A DNA stretch of 64,000 bases from Variovorax saccharolyticus (GTDB lineage Bacteria; Pseudomonadota; Gammaproteobacteria; Burkholderiales; Burkholderiaceae_C): positions 186,001 through 250,000 of the forward strand of contig NZ_JASZYT010000011.1 in the NCBI RefSeq assembly GCF_030316765.1, read 5' to 3'. The notes below the pieces were generated by a model that had not been told where the DNA came from, did no database searches, and saw only the letters and a list, made by a program, of their open reading frames with translations. A program made the translations under genes and the position numbers. Positions 9,219 to 17,908 of the stretch are shown here, piece after piece; position 1 is the stretch's first letter, and the number at the start of each line of letters is the position of its first letter.

Positions 9219-9701
9219 TCAGCGGGGCTTCTCGAAGCCGCTTTCGATCCAGGCCTCGGCGCTGGCGGCGCTGAGCCTGAAGTCGGGCTTCACGCGCAGC
9301 TCGGCGAGTTCGCTGCCGGATTCGTCGTGCGCCCTCAGCATCGCGTGCGGGTTGTCCTCGTCGGGCACGATCTGCAGCGACACGCGGATGCGTTCCGAAC
9401 CGGCGCCCACGCTGACGCTCTTGTTCAACTGCGCGTGCAGCTGCTGCTCATGGCGGCGCAGCACTTCGGACGCCGTCTTCACCAGCGTGTGGAAGGCCGG
9501 CGCGTCGAGCGGCTTGGGGTTCTTCTTGTCGCGGCCCATGGTCCAGGGGCCGACCAGCGCCGGCTCGGGGTCGCCCTGGCGGGTCATGGCGACGGCCCAG
9601 CCGTCGTCGTCTTCGTTCTTGATCACGCGGGCGGTCCAGAGCTCGTCGCTCCAGAGGGTGGCTTCCTGGATCGGGGGGGCGGTGTCTGAGGGTTCTGTCA
9701 T
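9219..9701 (-). CDS. conserved hypothetical protein in the glutaminase operon
   Basis: 160 residues from the ATG at 9701, eight bases after the glsA stop. The protein is soluble and acidic, with an N-terminal segment containing LWTARVIKNEDDDGWAVAMT and an amphipathic helix in the middle (SEVLRRHEQQLHAQL). No catalytic motif is recognised. It is probably the last gene of the EamA-glsA operon, so it is made along with glutaminase. Function unknown. Confidence 0.8.
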   Translation of the reverse strand: MTEPSDTAPPIQEATLWSDELWTARVIKNEDDDGWAVAMTRQGDPEPALVGPWTMGRDKKNPKPLDAPAFHTLVKTASEVLRRHEQQLHAQLNKSVSVGAGSERIRVSLQIVPDEDNPHAMLRAHDESGSELAELRVKPDFRLSAASAEAWIESGFEKPR

Positions 9702-9709
9702 GGGTGCAA

Positions 9710-10624
9710 TCAAAAGATGGAAAGGCCGGTGCGGGTCGCGAACAGCTCGAGCGCCTTCAGGCCCAGCAGCGAGTTGCCGTTGGCATCGAGCGCCGGCGAC
9801 CAGACGCACAGCGTCAGCTGGTCGGGAACCACCGCGACGATGCCGCCGCCGACGCCGCTCTTGCAGGGCAGGCCGATCGAGAAGGCGACGTCGCCGGCAG
9901 CGTCGTAGGTGCCGCAGGTCAGCATCAGCGCGTTGATGCGGCGCGTATGGCGTTCGGTCGTGACCTCGGGTTCGCCGTCGCTCGGGTGCGCGCCGTCGCG
10001 GCACAGGAAGGCGGCGGCGCGCGCCAGCTGGCGGCAGTTCATGCGGATCGCGCACTGGTGGAAGTAGAGGCTCAGCACTTCGCGCACGTCGTTGTCGATC
10101 TTGCCGAAGCTCTTCATGAAATTCGCCAGCGCGATGTTGCGGAAGCCGGTCACGGCTTCGGAGGCGGCCACTTCCTCGTCGTAGGCGATCGCCTCGCCGC
10201 ACAGATCCGACATCAGCGCCAGCAGGTCGGCCTTGGCATGGCCCAGGCTCACGAGTCGGTCGGCGACCGCGATCGCGCCTGCATTGATGAAGGGGTTGCG
10301 CGGCACGCCGTGCTCGTGCTCCAGCTGCACCAGCGAGTTGAAGGGATTGCCCGAGGGCTCGCGGCCGATGCGCTCCCACAGCGCATCGCCGAGGCGGCGC
10401 ATGGCGAGCGTCAGCGTGAACAGCTTCGAGATGCTCTGGATCGAGAACGGCGTGTCGGCGTCGCCGGCGGCCGCTTCATGGCCGTCGCAGGTCCGCAGCG
10501 CGATGCCGAACTGCGCTGCCGGCACGCGCGCGAGCGCCGGGATGTAGCTGGCCACCTGGCCCTCGGCGCCGAGCAGCGGGCGAAGCTCGGCGTCGATGGC
10601 GTCGAGCACGGGCTGGAAGTTCAT
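9710..10624 (-). CDS. glsA: glutaminase A
   Basis: 304 residues, close to the usual length of the serine-dependent beta-lactamase-fold glutaminases that hydrolyse L-glutamine to glutamate and ammonia (EC 3.5.1.2). The SxxK catalytic pair is seen in FSIQSISKLFTL near residue 62, followed by EPSGNPFNSL and NPFINAGAI, all family hallmarks. Its ATG overlaps the EamA stop (ATGA at 10621-10624), so it is translationally coupled. The 160-residue hypothetical gene follows at once. Confidence 0.96.
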   Translation of the reverse strand: MNFQPVLDAIDAELRPLLGAEGQVASYIPALARVPAAQFGIALRTCDGHEAAAGDADTPFSIQSISKLFTLTLAMRRLGDALWERIGREPSGNPFNSLVQLEHEHGVPRNPFINAGAIAVADRLVSLGHAKADLLALMSDLCGEAIAYDEEVAASEAVTGFRNIALANFMKSFGKIDNDVREVLSLYFHQCAIRMNCRQLARAAAFLCRDGAHPSDGEPEVTTERHTRRINALMLTCGTYDAAGDVAFSIGLPCKSGVGGGIVAVVPDQLTLCVWSPALDANGNSLLGLKALELFATRTGLSIF

Positions 10625-11523
10625 GGCTTGGCTCCGGGTCGACGATTCACCAGCACGAGGCCGAACGCCACGCCGGCCAGTGCCAGCACCAGTTGCAGCG
10701 TCAGCGGTTCCGACAGCAGCACGACGCCGAACACCAGTGCGAACAGCGGCGTGAGGAAGGTGAAGGACGAGATGCGGGTGGCCGGGTAATGGCGCAGCAG
10801 CCACATCCAGGCCAGATAGCTCGCGAAGGCGCCGATCGCGGTCTGCAGCCCGATCGAGAACCAGGCATAGCCCGAATACGCGAAGCCCCAGCGCTCGCCG
10901 AGCAGCAGCGACAGCAGCGGCGAGACCGCCGCGGTCACCGCGATCTGATAGAAGAGCGTCTTCTCGGCGCTGGCGGTGGCCAGGCGCGTGGTGCGGATGG
11001 TCAGGGTGGTCAGCCCCCACAGCACGCCCGCGGCGAGCGCCAGCGCATCGCCGCGCAATTGCGCCGAGGTGCTGTGGCCGAAGCTCTCGCTGAAGGCCAG
11101 CACCACGCCCGCGAAGGCCAGCGCCAGGCCGATCCATTGCAGGCCGCGCAGGCGCTCCGCCGGGACCCAGCGCGGCAGCAGCAGCGCGACCACGAAGGGC
11201 GAGGTGTAGAGGAACACCGTAAGCCGCGAGGCGGTCGTCAGCTGCAGGCCGAGGTAGATGCAGGTGAACTCCCCGGCGAACAGCGCACCCGCCAGCAGGC
11301 CGCCCGGCAGCGTGCCGTCGCGGTCGAACAGCGGCACGCCGCGCCGCACGCACCAGGCCCACAGCAGCACGACCGCGCCGGTCATGCGGATCGAGGCCTG
11401 CCACAGCGGCGGCACTTCGGCCACCGTGGTCTTGATGAGGATCTGCTGCAGGCCCCAGAAGGCGCAGCAGGCGAGCAGCAGGGCGGTCGCGCGGGAGTCG
11501 AGGTGTTCCTTGCGTTCGATCAT
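10621..11523 (-). CDS. EamA/DMT-superfamily transporter
   Basis: 300 residues from the ATG at 11523; an upstream ATG at 11568 would add a hydrophilic leader unlike the family, so it is not preferred. Ten hydrophobic segments are seen in two similar halves, the layout of EamA (RhaT/YdcZ-like) exporters of amino acids and metabolites. It opens an operon with glutaminase, which suggests export or import of glutamine or a related amino acid, but that is inference from context. Confidence 0.9.
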   Translation of the reverse strand: MIERKEHLDSRATALLLACCAFWGLQQILIKTTVAEVPPLWQASIRMTGAVVLLWAWCVRRGVPLFDRDGTLPGGLLAGALFAGEFTCIYLGLQLTTASRLTVFLYTSPFVVALLLPRWVPAERLRGLQWIGLALAFAGVVLAFSESFGHSTSAQLRGDALALAAGVLWGLTTLTIRTTRLATASAEKTLFYQIAVTAAVSPLLSLLLGERWGFAYSGYAWFSIGLQTAIGAFASYLAWMWLLRHYPATRISSFTFLTPLFALVFGVVLLSEPLTLQLVLALAGVAFGLVLVNRRPGAKP

Positions 11524-11656
11524 TCGTTGTCTCTGTTCTTCTTGTGTTGCGGCCCGGGGGCCGGGCAAAAGCGATCAGTCGCGTGCGACTGCATGGGGCG
11601 GCTGGCCGCGGGTGACGATCATCAGTTCGACGCCAGCAGCACCGCCGGCGTCGCCT

Positions 11657-12193
11657 TCAAAGCGGATGCTCCGTGTAGAAGCGTCCGCCGTGGAACAGCA
11701 GCGGCGACGCGCCCGCGCGGTGCGAGCAGCGCTCGACCTCGCCGACGAAGATCACGTGGTCGCCCTCGTCATAGCGGCTGCGGTTGAAGCACTCGAAGCT
11801 GGCCGCCGCGCCCACCAGCACCGGCGCGCCGCCGATGCCCTCGGTGTAGGCGACATCGCGCCAGCGATCGACGTTCTTGGTCGCGAACCGCTCTGCGAGG
11901 CTCTTCTGGTCGGCGGCGAGGATGTTGACCGCGTAGTGCGAGCCGGTGCGCAGGGCCGCCATCGAGGCGGCACTGCGCGCCAGGCTCCACAGCACCAGCG
12001 GCGGATCGAGCGAGACCGAATTGAAGGAGTTGGCCGTCAGGCCCACCAGCGTGCCGTTGGCGGCCCGTGCGGTGACGATGGTCACGCCGGTCGCGAACAT
12101 GCCGAGCGATGCGCGGAATTCGCCGATGGAGAAGGAAGGCGGTTGCGCCTGGACGGGAGCGGTCACGGGAAAGCAGTGCAGTTGGAGGCCCAT
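11657..12193 (-). CDS. flavin reductase family protein (FMN-binding)
   Basis: 178 residues from the ATG at 12193; a GTG nine codons downstream (VTAPVQAQPP) is an alternative start, and neither has a good ribosome-binding site. The FMN-binding core is clear: MFATGVTIVTARA, GLTANSFNSVSLDPPLVL and a C-terminal HGGRFYTEHPL. These two-component flavin reductases supply reduced FMN to a partner monooxygenase or reduce ferric iron. No monooxygenase gene is adjacent, so the partner is unknown. Confidence 0.9.
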   Translation of the reverse strand: MGLQLHCFPVTAPVQAQPPSFSIGEFRASLGMFATGVTIVTARAANGTLVGLTANSFNSVSLDPPLVLWSLARSAASMAALRTGSHYAVNILAADQKSLAERFATKNVDRWRDVAYTEGIGGAPVLVGAAASFECFNRSRYDEGDHVIFVGEVERCSHRAGASPLLFHGGRFYTEHPL

Positions 12194-12237
12194 TTTGGCC
12201 GATCGGCCGCGCGCCGGTCTGTCGCCGGCTCCGACGC

Positions 12238-13467
12238 TCAGCCGAAGAACCAGTAGCCGACCCCGATCGCGGCCACGACGCCGGCCAATTCCGCCAGCAG
12301 CGCACAGCCCACCGCATGGCGCGCCCGCTGGATGCCGACCGCGCCGAAGTACACGGCCAGCACGTAGAAAGTGGTTTCGGTGCTGCCCTGGATGATGGCC
12401 GCCACCAGCGCGGCGAAGCTGTCGACGCCCTGGCTCTGCATGGTCTCGATCAGCATCGCGCGCGCCGCGCTGCCCGAGAAGGGCTTGACCAGCGCGGTCG
12501 GCAGCGCGTCGACGAATCGGGTGTCCCAACCGGTCAGCGCCACGGTCCAGCGGATCCCTTCGAGCGCCAGGTCGAGCGCGCCGGAGGCCCGCAGCACGCC
12601 GACCGCGCACAGCATCGCGATCAGGTAGGGCAGCAGGTTCTTCGCGACGTCGAAACCTTCTTTCGCGCCCTCGATGAAGCACTCGTAGACCTTGATCCTG
12701 CGGATCGCGCCGACCAGCAGGAAGCCGACGATCAGGCCGAACAGCGTCAGGTTGCCGAGCAGCGAAGAGAGCGTGGCCAGCGCCGCGGCCGACAGCGTCG
12801 CCAGCAGCGCCATGAAGCCGCCGAGCAGCAGCGCGCCGGGCAGCAGGTAGGCCAGCACCACCGGTTCCCACAGCCGCAGCCGCTGCATGAAGGCCACCGA
12901 CAGCAGCCCGACCAGCGTCGAGGCGCTGGTCGCCAGCAGGATCGGCAGGAACACCAGCGTCGGATCGGCCGCGCCCTGCTGTGCGCGGTACATGAAGATC
13001 GTCACCGGCAGCAGCGTCAGCGAGGAGGCATTGAGCACCAGGAACAGGATCTGCGCGTTGCTGGCCGTGTCCTTGCTCGGGTTGAGGGTCTGCAGCTCGC
13101 GCATCGCCTTGAGCCCGATCGGCGTCGCGGCGTTGTCCAGGCCGAGCGCGTTGGCGGCGAAATTGAGCGTGATCAGCCCGAGCGCCGGATGCCCGGCCGG
13201 CACCTCGGGCATCAGGCGGCGGAACAGCGGCCCCAGCAGCCGCGCCAGCCGGTCGACGATGCCCGCAGCCTCGGCGATGCGCAGGAAGCCGAGCCACAGC
13301 GTGAGCGTGCCGAACAAGAGCACCATCACCTCGACCGAGAGCTTGGCCATCGCGAACAGGCTCTCGACCATGGCGGCGAACACGCTGGCGTCGCCGCCCA
13401 GCAGCCAGCGGCCCAGCGCCGCCGCCGCCGCGGTCAGAAAGAAGCCAAGCCACAGTCCGTTGAGCAC
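12238..13467 (-). CDS. nucleoside-recognition (Gate) domain membrane protein, SpmA-SpmB fusion
   Basis: 409 residues. Two Gate domains are joined end to end: one near residues 43-160 with the signature NFAANALGLDNAATPIGL, the other near 275-390 with PYLIAMLCAVGVLR and STETTFYVLAVYFG. This equals the Bacillus spore maturation proteins SpmA and SpmB fused, a form common in non-sporulating Proteobacteria. At least nine membrane segments are predicted. Transport of a small solute is suspected but not shown. It is divergent from the PhoD gene, with 55 bases between starts. Confidence 0.9.
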   Translation of the reverse strand: MLNGLWLGFFLTAAAAALGRWLLGGDASVFAAMVESLFAMAKLSVEVMVLLFGTLTLWLGFLRIAEAAGIVDRLARLLGPLFRRLMPEVPAGHPALGLITLNFAANALGLDNAATPIGLKAMRELQTLNPSKDTASNAQILFLVLNASSLTLLPVTIFMYRAQQGAADPTLVFLPILLATSASTLVGLLSVAFMQRLRLWEPVVLAYLLPGALLLGGFMALLATLSAAALATLSSLLGNLTLFGLIVGFLLVGAIRRIKVYECFIEGAKEGFDVAKNLLPYLIAMLCAVGVLRASGALDLALEGIRWTVALTGWDTRFVDALPTALVKPFSGSAARAMLIETMQSQGVDSFAALVAAIIQGSTETTFYVLAVYFGAVGIQRARHAVGCALLAELAGVVAAIGVGYWFFG

Positions 13468-13522
13468 GCCGATCCCCTGGTTGCGAATGCGCGCCGATCA
13501 TAGGGGGCGCGACAATGCGCCC

Positions 13523-15070
13523 ATGAATTTGCGTCGCAGGGAGTTGAATCGCGCAGCCTTGTGGCTGGCGCTCGGGGCCTGGGCCGTGCCGCTGACCGGG
13601 CGCGCGCAGCCGGCTGGGCGCTGGCGGGCCGATCCCTTCACGCTCGGTGTCGCGAGCGGCCAGCCGCGCCCCGACGGCGTGGTGCTGTGGACCCGCCTGG
13701 CGCCCGACGCGGAGGACCTGGACCGCATCGCCGGCACCACCTGCGTCGTGCAGTACGAGATCGCGACCGATGCGGCGCTCCAGCGCGTCGTCGCCCGCGG
13801 CGACATCGCGACCGATGCAGCGCGCGGCTTCAGCGTGCACGTCGCCGCGCAAGGCCTGCAGCCGCAGCGCGACTACTGGTATCGCTTTCGCTGCGGCGAT
13901 GCAGCGAGCGCGGTCGGCCATACCCGCACCGCGCCGGCACCGGACGCGGACGTGCGCCGCCTGCGGCTCGCTCTCGCCTCCTGCCAGCACTACGAACAGG
14001 GCTTCTTCGCCGCGCACCGCGATATCGCGGGGCGCGATCTCGACTTCGTGCTTTTCGTCGGCGACTACATCTACGAAGGCAGCAATCCCGCCTATACGCT
14101 GCGCCAGCACGGCGCGCCGACGCCGCACACGCTGGCGGCCTACCGCGAGCGGCATGCGCTCTACAAGCGCGACCCCGACCTGCAGGCCGCCCATGCCGCG
14201 CATCCGTGGATCCTGACCTGGGACGACCACGAGGTGGTCAACGACTACACCGGCGACCGCGAGCCGGCGCACGACGACGCGGCGCGATTCCTTCGCCGCC
14301 GTGCCGCGGCCTACCAGGCCTATTTCGAGCACATGCCGCTGGCCGTGCCGCCGCAGGGTGCCGCCATGCGCATCCACGAGCGCTTCGCCTGGGGCCGGCT
14401 GGCCGAGCTGTGGACCCTCGATTGCCGCCAGCATCGCAGCCACCATGCCTGCCCCGATCCGGCGCACGACGCCGGGCGCAGCGTGACTGGCTGCGCCGAG
14501 CTGGCCGATCCCGCGCGGACGATGCTCGGCGCCGGGCAGGAGCGCTGGCTGGCCGATGGCTTGGCCGGCGCCAAGCGGCGCTGGAACCTGCTCGGCCAGT
14601 CCAGCCAGATGAGCGCCACCGGCATCGACTCGCCCGAGGGACGCCGGACCTGGACCGACGGCTGGGACGGCTACCCCGAAGCGCGACGCCGGCTGCTGCA
14701 GGGCGCGGTCGATGCCGGCGTGGGCAACCTCGTGGTGCTGGGCGGCGACGTCCATCGCCACGTGGCGGCCGACTTGCGGGTGCGACCCAACGACCCGGAC
14801 TCGCCGGTCATGGCCAGCGAATTCGTGGGCGGGTCGGTCACTTCGCGCGGCGCCGGCGCGGCCGCCATGGCCCGCCTGCGGCGAGACAATCCCGATGTGA
14901 TCCACGCGCGCGGCGACCGCCGCGGCCATGCGCTGATCGAGCTCACGCCCGCCGCGCTGCGCTGCGAATTCCGCACCACCGCCCACCCGGTGCCGGCCGA
15001 GGCGCGCTTCGAGACCGAGGTCCGTTTCGAGGTCGAGGCCGGCCGCGCCGGCGTGCACCCGGCGGGGTGA
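13523..15070 (+). CDS. phoD: PhoD-type alkaline phosphatase/phosphodiesterase, Tat-exported
   Basis: 515 residues. The N-terminus (MNLRRRELNRAALWLALGAWAV) has a twin-Arg start and hydrophobic stretch ending near GRAQP, consistent with Tat export of a folded metalloenzyme. PhoD motifs are visible: LGVASGQPRPDGVVLWTRL, FVLFVGDYIYEG, WDDHEVVNDY and VVLGGDVHRHV, holding the Fe/Ca ligands. It hydrolyses phosphate mono- or diesters in the periplasm. Start chosen at the ATG just before the twin-Arg motif; the frame runs much further upstream but only as antisense to the Gate-domain gene. Confidence 0.93.
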   Translation: MNLRRRELNRAALWLALGAWAVPLTGRAQPAGRWRADPFTLGVASGQPRPDGVVLWTRLAPDAEDLDRIAGTTCVVQYEIATDAALQRVVARGDIATDAARGFSVHVAAQGLQPQRDYWYRFRCGDAASAVGHTRTAPAPDADVRRLRLALASCQHYEQGFFAAHRDIAGRDLDFVLFVGDYIYEGSNPAYTLRQHGAPTPHTLAAYRERHALYKRDPDLQAAHAAHPWILTWDDHEVVNDYTGDREPAHDDAARFLRRRAAAYQAYFEHMPLAVPPQGAAMRIHERFAWGRLAELWTLDCRQHRSHHACPDPAHDAGRSVTGCAELADPARTMLGAGQERWLADGLAGAKRRWNLLGQSSQMSATGIDSPEGRRTWTDGWDGYPEARRRLLQGAVDAGVGNLVVLGGDVHRHVAADLRVRPNDPDSPVMASEFVGGSVTSRGAGAAAMARLRRDNPDVIHARGDRRGHALIELTPAALRCEFRTTAHPVPAEARFETEVRFEVEAGRAGVHPAG

Positions 15071-15097
15071 AAGCCCGGCGGAACCTGTGCCCCTGCG

Positions 15098-15916
15098 TCA
15101 GCGCCGTCGGGGGGGTACCTCGATGAGCAAGTCCGGATCGAAGTCGTCCTGCTCCCCCTTGCCCAGGTAGCCCAGCGGATTGGCGACCACGCGGCAGCCG
15201 TCCTTCACATAGTCGAACTGGCAGTGCAGGTGGCCGTGCAGCCAGAGATCGGCCTGCGGCAGCAGATCGTCGAGGCTGTTGCAGAAGCCCGCCGTCCCCG
15301 GGCTCAGGCCGTAGCGCGGATCGGCGCTCGCCAGGGTCGGCGCGAAGTGCGTGATCGCCACGGTCGTGCCTTCGAAGGGCTGGGCCAGTGCCTCGCGCAG
15401 CCAAGCCTGACATGTCAGTGAGTGCTCCCTCAGTTCTTCGGCCAGGAAGATCTTGCCAGCGCGCTGGGTGGCGGCTTTCTGCAAGTAGAAGTTGGCGGCG
15501 CGCATCGCCTTGCCGCGCTTCCTGAGCGCGTCGGCCAGGCCGTCGCCAGCCTCGACCAGGGCGTCGAAGTCGGCCCACAGCGTGGTGCCGACGAAGCGCA
15601 CGCCGTCGATGACGAGGGTCTCGCGCTCCAGCCATTGAATGTCCAGCACCTCGCAGGTCTCGCGCAGCCGGTGGTGCACCGCGTCGAAATCGGCGTTGTC
15701 GTACTCGTGGTTTCCCGGCACATAGATCACGGGCGTCGGCCAGCCGCGGCGCGGCGAGAAGCGGGCCAGCCCGAAATCCGGCTCGACCAGCGACGACCCC
15801 TCCTGGTAGGAGCCGATGTCGCCCGCCAGCACCAGCAGGTCGGCGCCGGCCGCGGGTGCGATCTGAAGGTGCGGATGCACCTCGATATGGAGGTCCGAAA
15901 GCAGTTGAAGCTTCAT
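15098..15916 (-). CDS. calcineurin-like metallophosphoesterase
   Basis: 272 residues with all five metal motifs of the family in order: LSDLHIE, LAGDIG, PGNHEYDN, THFAP and HGHLHCQFDY. These enzymes use a two-metal centre to hydrolyse phosphate esters, often cyclic nucleotides or nucleic-acid ends. The substrate is unknown. It resembles the two phosphoesterases at 25278 and 26537 in motif wording (for example DGVRFVGTTLWADF), but lacks their extra domains. It is convergent with the PhoD gene. Confidence 0.92.
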   Translation of the reverse strand: MKLQLLSDLHIEVHPHLQIAPAAGADLLVLAGDIGSYQEGSSLVEPDFGLARFSPRRGWPTPVIYVPGNHEYDNADFDAVHHRLRETCEVLDIQWLERETLVIDGVRFVGTTLWADFDALVEAGDGLADALRKRGKAMRAANFYLQKAATQRAGKIFLAEELREHSLTCQAWLREALAQPFEGTTVAITHFAPTLASADPRYGLSPGTAGFCNSLDDLLPQADLWLHGHLHCQFDYVKDGCRVVANPLGYLGKGEQDDFDPDLLIEVPPRRR

Positions 15917-16037
15917 GGATGCAGTCTAGAGGATACGGTTATGCCTTTTGTGCATGACGTCTCGCTTGAAAGATTGGGGAAAACCCTTAATCTTGGTGCA
16001 TCGTCACTCCGCGCCGCCTCGTGGGCAGCGCACCATC

Positions 16038-16211
16038 ATGTTTCACCTCATCGCCCTCGTGGCCCGCTTTTTCCGCCCGACCGACAAGGCCATCGATGCC
16101 AGCCCGGCCGCCATCCTGATGCAGAACGCCGACAGCCGTGCCGGCCTCGACGCCCACCACGCCCAGGAACTGCGCGCCGCCGCCAGCGCCTGGCTGTCGG
16201 TCGTCCGCTGA
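16038..16211 (+). CDS. small hypothetical protein
   Basis: 57 residues from an ATG at 16038; upstream in-frame ATGs would add 30 residues of non-conserved appearance. It opens with a short hydrophobic segment (MFHLIALVARFF) and ends in an Ala-rich helix. It abuts the convergent LysR gene. Coding character is fair, but there is no motif. Function unknown. Confidence 0.4.
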   Translation: MFHLIALVARFFRPTDKAIDASPAAILMQNADSRAGLDAHHAQELRAAASAWLSVVR

Positions 16212-16214
16212 TCC

Positions 16215-17189
16215 TCAGGCTGCCGGCTCCGGCAGCGATACCGCGAACGCCTCTTCGGCCGATCGCAGCAAGGCCTGCCGCAGCCAGCCGTGCGCATGCG
16301 CATGCTGGGCGCGCCGATGCCAGAGCGCATCCACGTGCACCAGCGGCTGGTCGAACGGAAGCTCGCGCAGCACCAGGTGGTCGTCGATGCCGGTCACGCG
16401 CGCGAAATGCCGCGGCATCACGGTCAGCAGGTCCGAATTGGCGACCACCCGGCCGGCCGTGAAGAACTGGTTCACCGTGATCACGATGCGCCGCTCCCGG
16501 CCCAGGGCGCCCAGCGTCTGGTCGATGAAGCCGTAGGGCCGGCCCGAGAAGCTCACCAGCAGGTGCCGCGCGGCGCAGAAGCTGTCGAGCGTCAGCGGCG
16601 CGTCCGCCAGCGGATGGCCGCGGCGCATCACGCACACGTACTGCCCCACATACAGCCGCTGGGTCTCGAAGGGTTCGCCGACGCCGGACTGTCCGCGCGC
16701 CGCCAGGCTCGCGATCACGGCCGGAAAGTAGCCGATCGCGACATCGACCTCTTCCTGTTCCAGCATGCGGCGCGGATCCCGCGTGGTCAGCGGCAACACC
16801 CGCAGCGAGACGGCACGGGCCTCCCGCTCGACGATCCGGATCAGGCCCGGCATCAATTCGGCCGCGGTGGCATCGGCCATGGCCAGCAGGAAGGTGGTGT
16901 CGGCGATCCCGGCATCGAACTCGCCCGGTGCCAGCGTGTGCTGGAGCTGCCGCAACGCGTCGCGCACGGTGGGCCAGAGCGCCAGCGCCCGCGGCGTCGG
17001 TTCCACGCCGGCCCCGGCCCGGCGCACCAGCTCGTCGCCGAGCACTTCGCGCAGCCGCCGCAGCGCATTGCTCACCCCCGGCTGCGTGATCGACAGGTTC
17101 CGGGCGGCTCGCGTGAGGTTGCGCTCCGCCATCACCTCGTCGAAGACGCGGAGCAGGTTCAGGTCGAGCGTGCGAAAGTTGACATCCAT
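16215..17189 (-). CDS. LysR-family regulator, NodD/PcpR-like subgroup
   Basis: 324 residues. The start MDVNFRTLDLNLLRVFDEVMAE and the HTH (NLTRAARNLSITQPGVSNAL) are typical of the NodD/PcpR-like subgroup of LysR proteins, which often respond to aromatic compounds. The effector domain follows to the C-terminus. It is divergent from the membrane protein at 17297, with about 107 bases between starts, and may regulate it. The ligand is unknown. Confidence 0.92.
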   Translation of the reverse strand: MDVNFRTLDLNLLRVFDEVMAERNLTRAARNLSITQPGVSNALRRLREVLGDELVRRAGAGVEPTPRALALWPTVRDALRQLQHTLAPGEFDAGIADTTFLLAMADATAAELMPGLIRIVEREARAVSLRVLPLTTRDPRRMLEQEEVDVAIGYFPAVIASLAARGQSGVGEPFETQRLYVGQYVCVMRRGHPLADAPLTLDSFCAARHLLVSFSGRPYGFIDQTLGALGRERRIVITVNQFFTAGRVVANSDLLTVMPRHFARVTGIDDHLVLRELPFDQPLVHVDALWHRRAQHAHAHGWLRQALLRSAEEAFAVSLPEPAA

Positions 17190-17296
17190 AAGTCCTGTGA
17201 ATGATAAACATCAGTAAGATAAAGTGGCAAAACACTAGGGTAACCCCTAATATCACCCCATCGGCTTCGGCCACTTGTCCTTTCAGGAGGAACACC

Positions 17297-17842
17297 ATGA
17301 CCAGTTTCATCCACGTTGAAAAGCCCGTCACCCACCCCGGCATCGTTCGTGCCGAGGCCGTGATCGATCGCGTCCGCGCCGCCCGCCGCGGTCTGGATGG
17401 CGCCCGTGGCCTGGCAGCGTTGCTGCTGGCAGCCATCGTGTCGTCCCTGCTCGTCGTCGCCGACCGGCTGATGTCGAACATCGACGAAGGCGGCCTGCTG
17501 CTCGCCTGGGTCGTGCTGTGGGGCGTGGCCTTTGTCGGCCTGGCGCTGTTCGCCGGTACCGCGCGCTCGCTGGCTGTCCGTGCCGCGGCGTCTGCCCGCA
17601 ATGTCGCCAAGCGCCGCGCGGCTGCTCGCGCTGACGAGAAGTTCCTGGCCTATGCCAAGTACGACCCGCGCATCATGAACGAGCTCAGCATCATCGCCAC
17701 GCACCAGCAAGTGGCCGACGCCGAGCCGCAGGTCACTGCCAAGGAACAGTCGCTGGCGCTGGTCGCGAAGCGCACCGCCGACGTCCGCATCCCGACGGTC
17801 TACGAAGCGATGCGCCGCGTCAACCTCGGCCAGTACTATTGA
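17297..17842 (+). CDS. hypothetical membrane protein with two TM segments
   Basis: 181 residues from the ATG at 17297, chosen because AGGAGG lies at 17285-17290; an upstream ATG at 17201 has no ribosome-binding site. Two hydrophobic stretches are seen, about residues 37-55 and 67-88, separated by a short loop with NIDEGG, so both ends probably face the cytoplasm. The C-terminal half is basic and helical. It is divergent from a LysR gene and ends at a strong terminator. Family not recognised. Confidence 0.7.
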   Translation: MTSFIHVEKPVTHPGIVRAEAVIDRVRAARRGLDGARGLAALLLAAIVSSLLVVADRLMSNIDEGGLLLAWVVLWGVAFVGLALFAGTARSLAVRAAASARNVAKRRAAARADEKFLAYAKYDPRIMNELSIIATHQQVADAEPQVTAKEQSLALVAKRTADVRIPTVYEAMRRVNLGQYY

Positions 17843-17863
17843 TCCTGCCCTCGGGCATGACGC

Positions 17864-17890
17864 AAAAAAGCCGCCCTCGGGCGGCTTTTT
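17864..17890. terminator. bidirectional rho-independent terminator
   Basis: A GC stem (GCCGCC at 17870-17875 pairing with GGCGGC at 17880-17885, loop CTCG) is flanked by a run of A on the left and a run of T on the right, so it can end transcription from both sides. It sits between the convergent stops of the membrane protein (17842) and pckG (17909). Confidence 0.92.
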
Positions 17891-17908
17891 CGTGGGCGCT
17901 CGCCGGGC

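Noticed and set aside
11657..15058. Minus-strand frame of over 1100 codons taken as one gene
   Set aside because: Only its last 178 codons (flavin reductase) are real; the rest is antisense to the PhoD gene or shifted against the Gate-domain gene.
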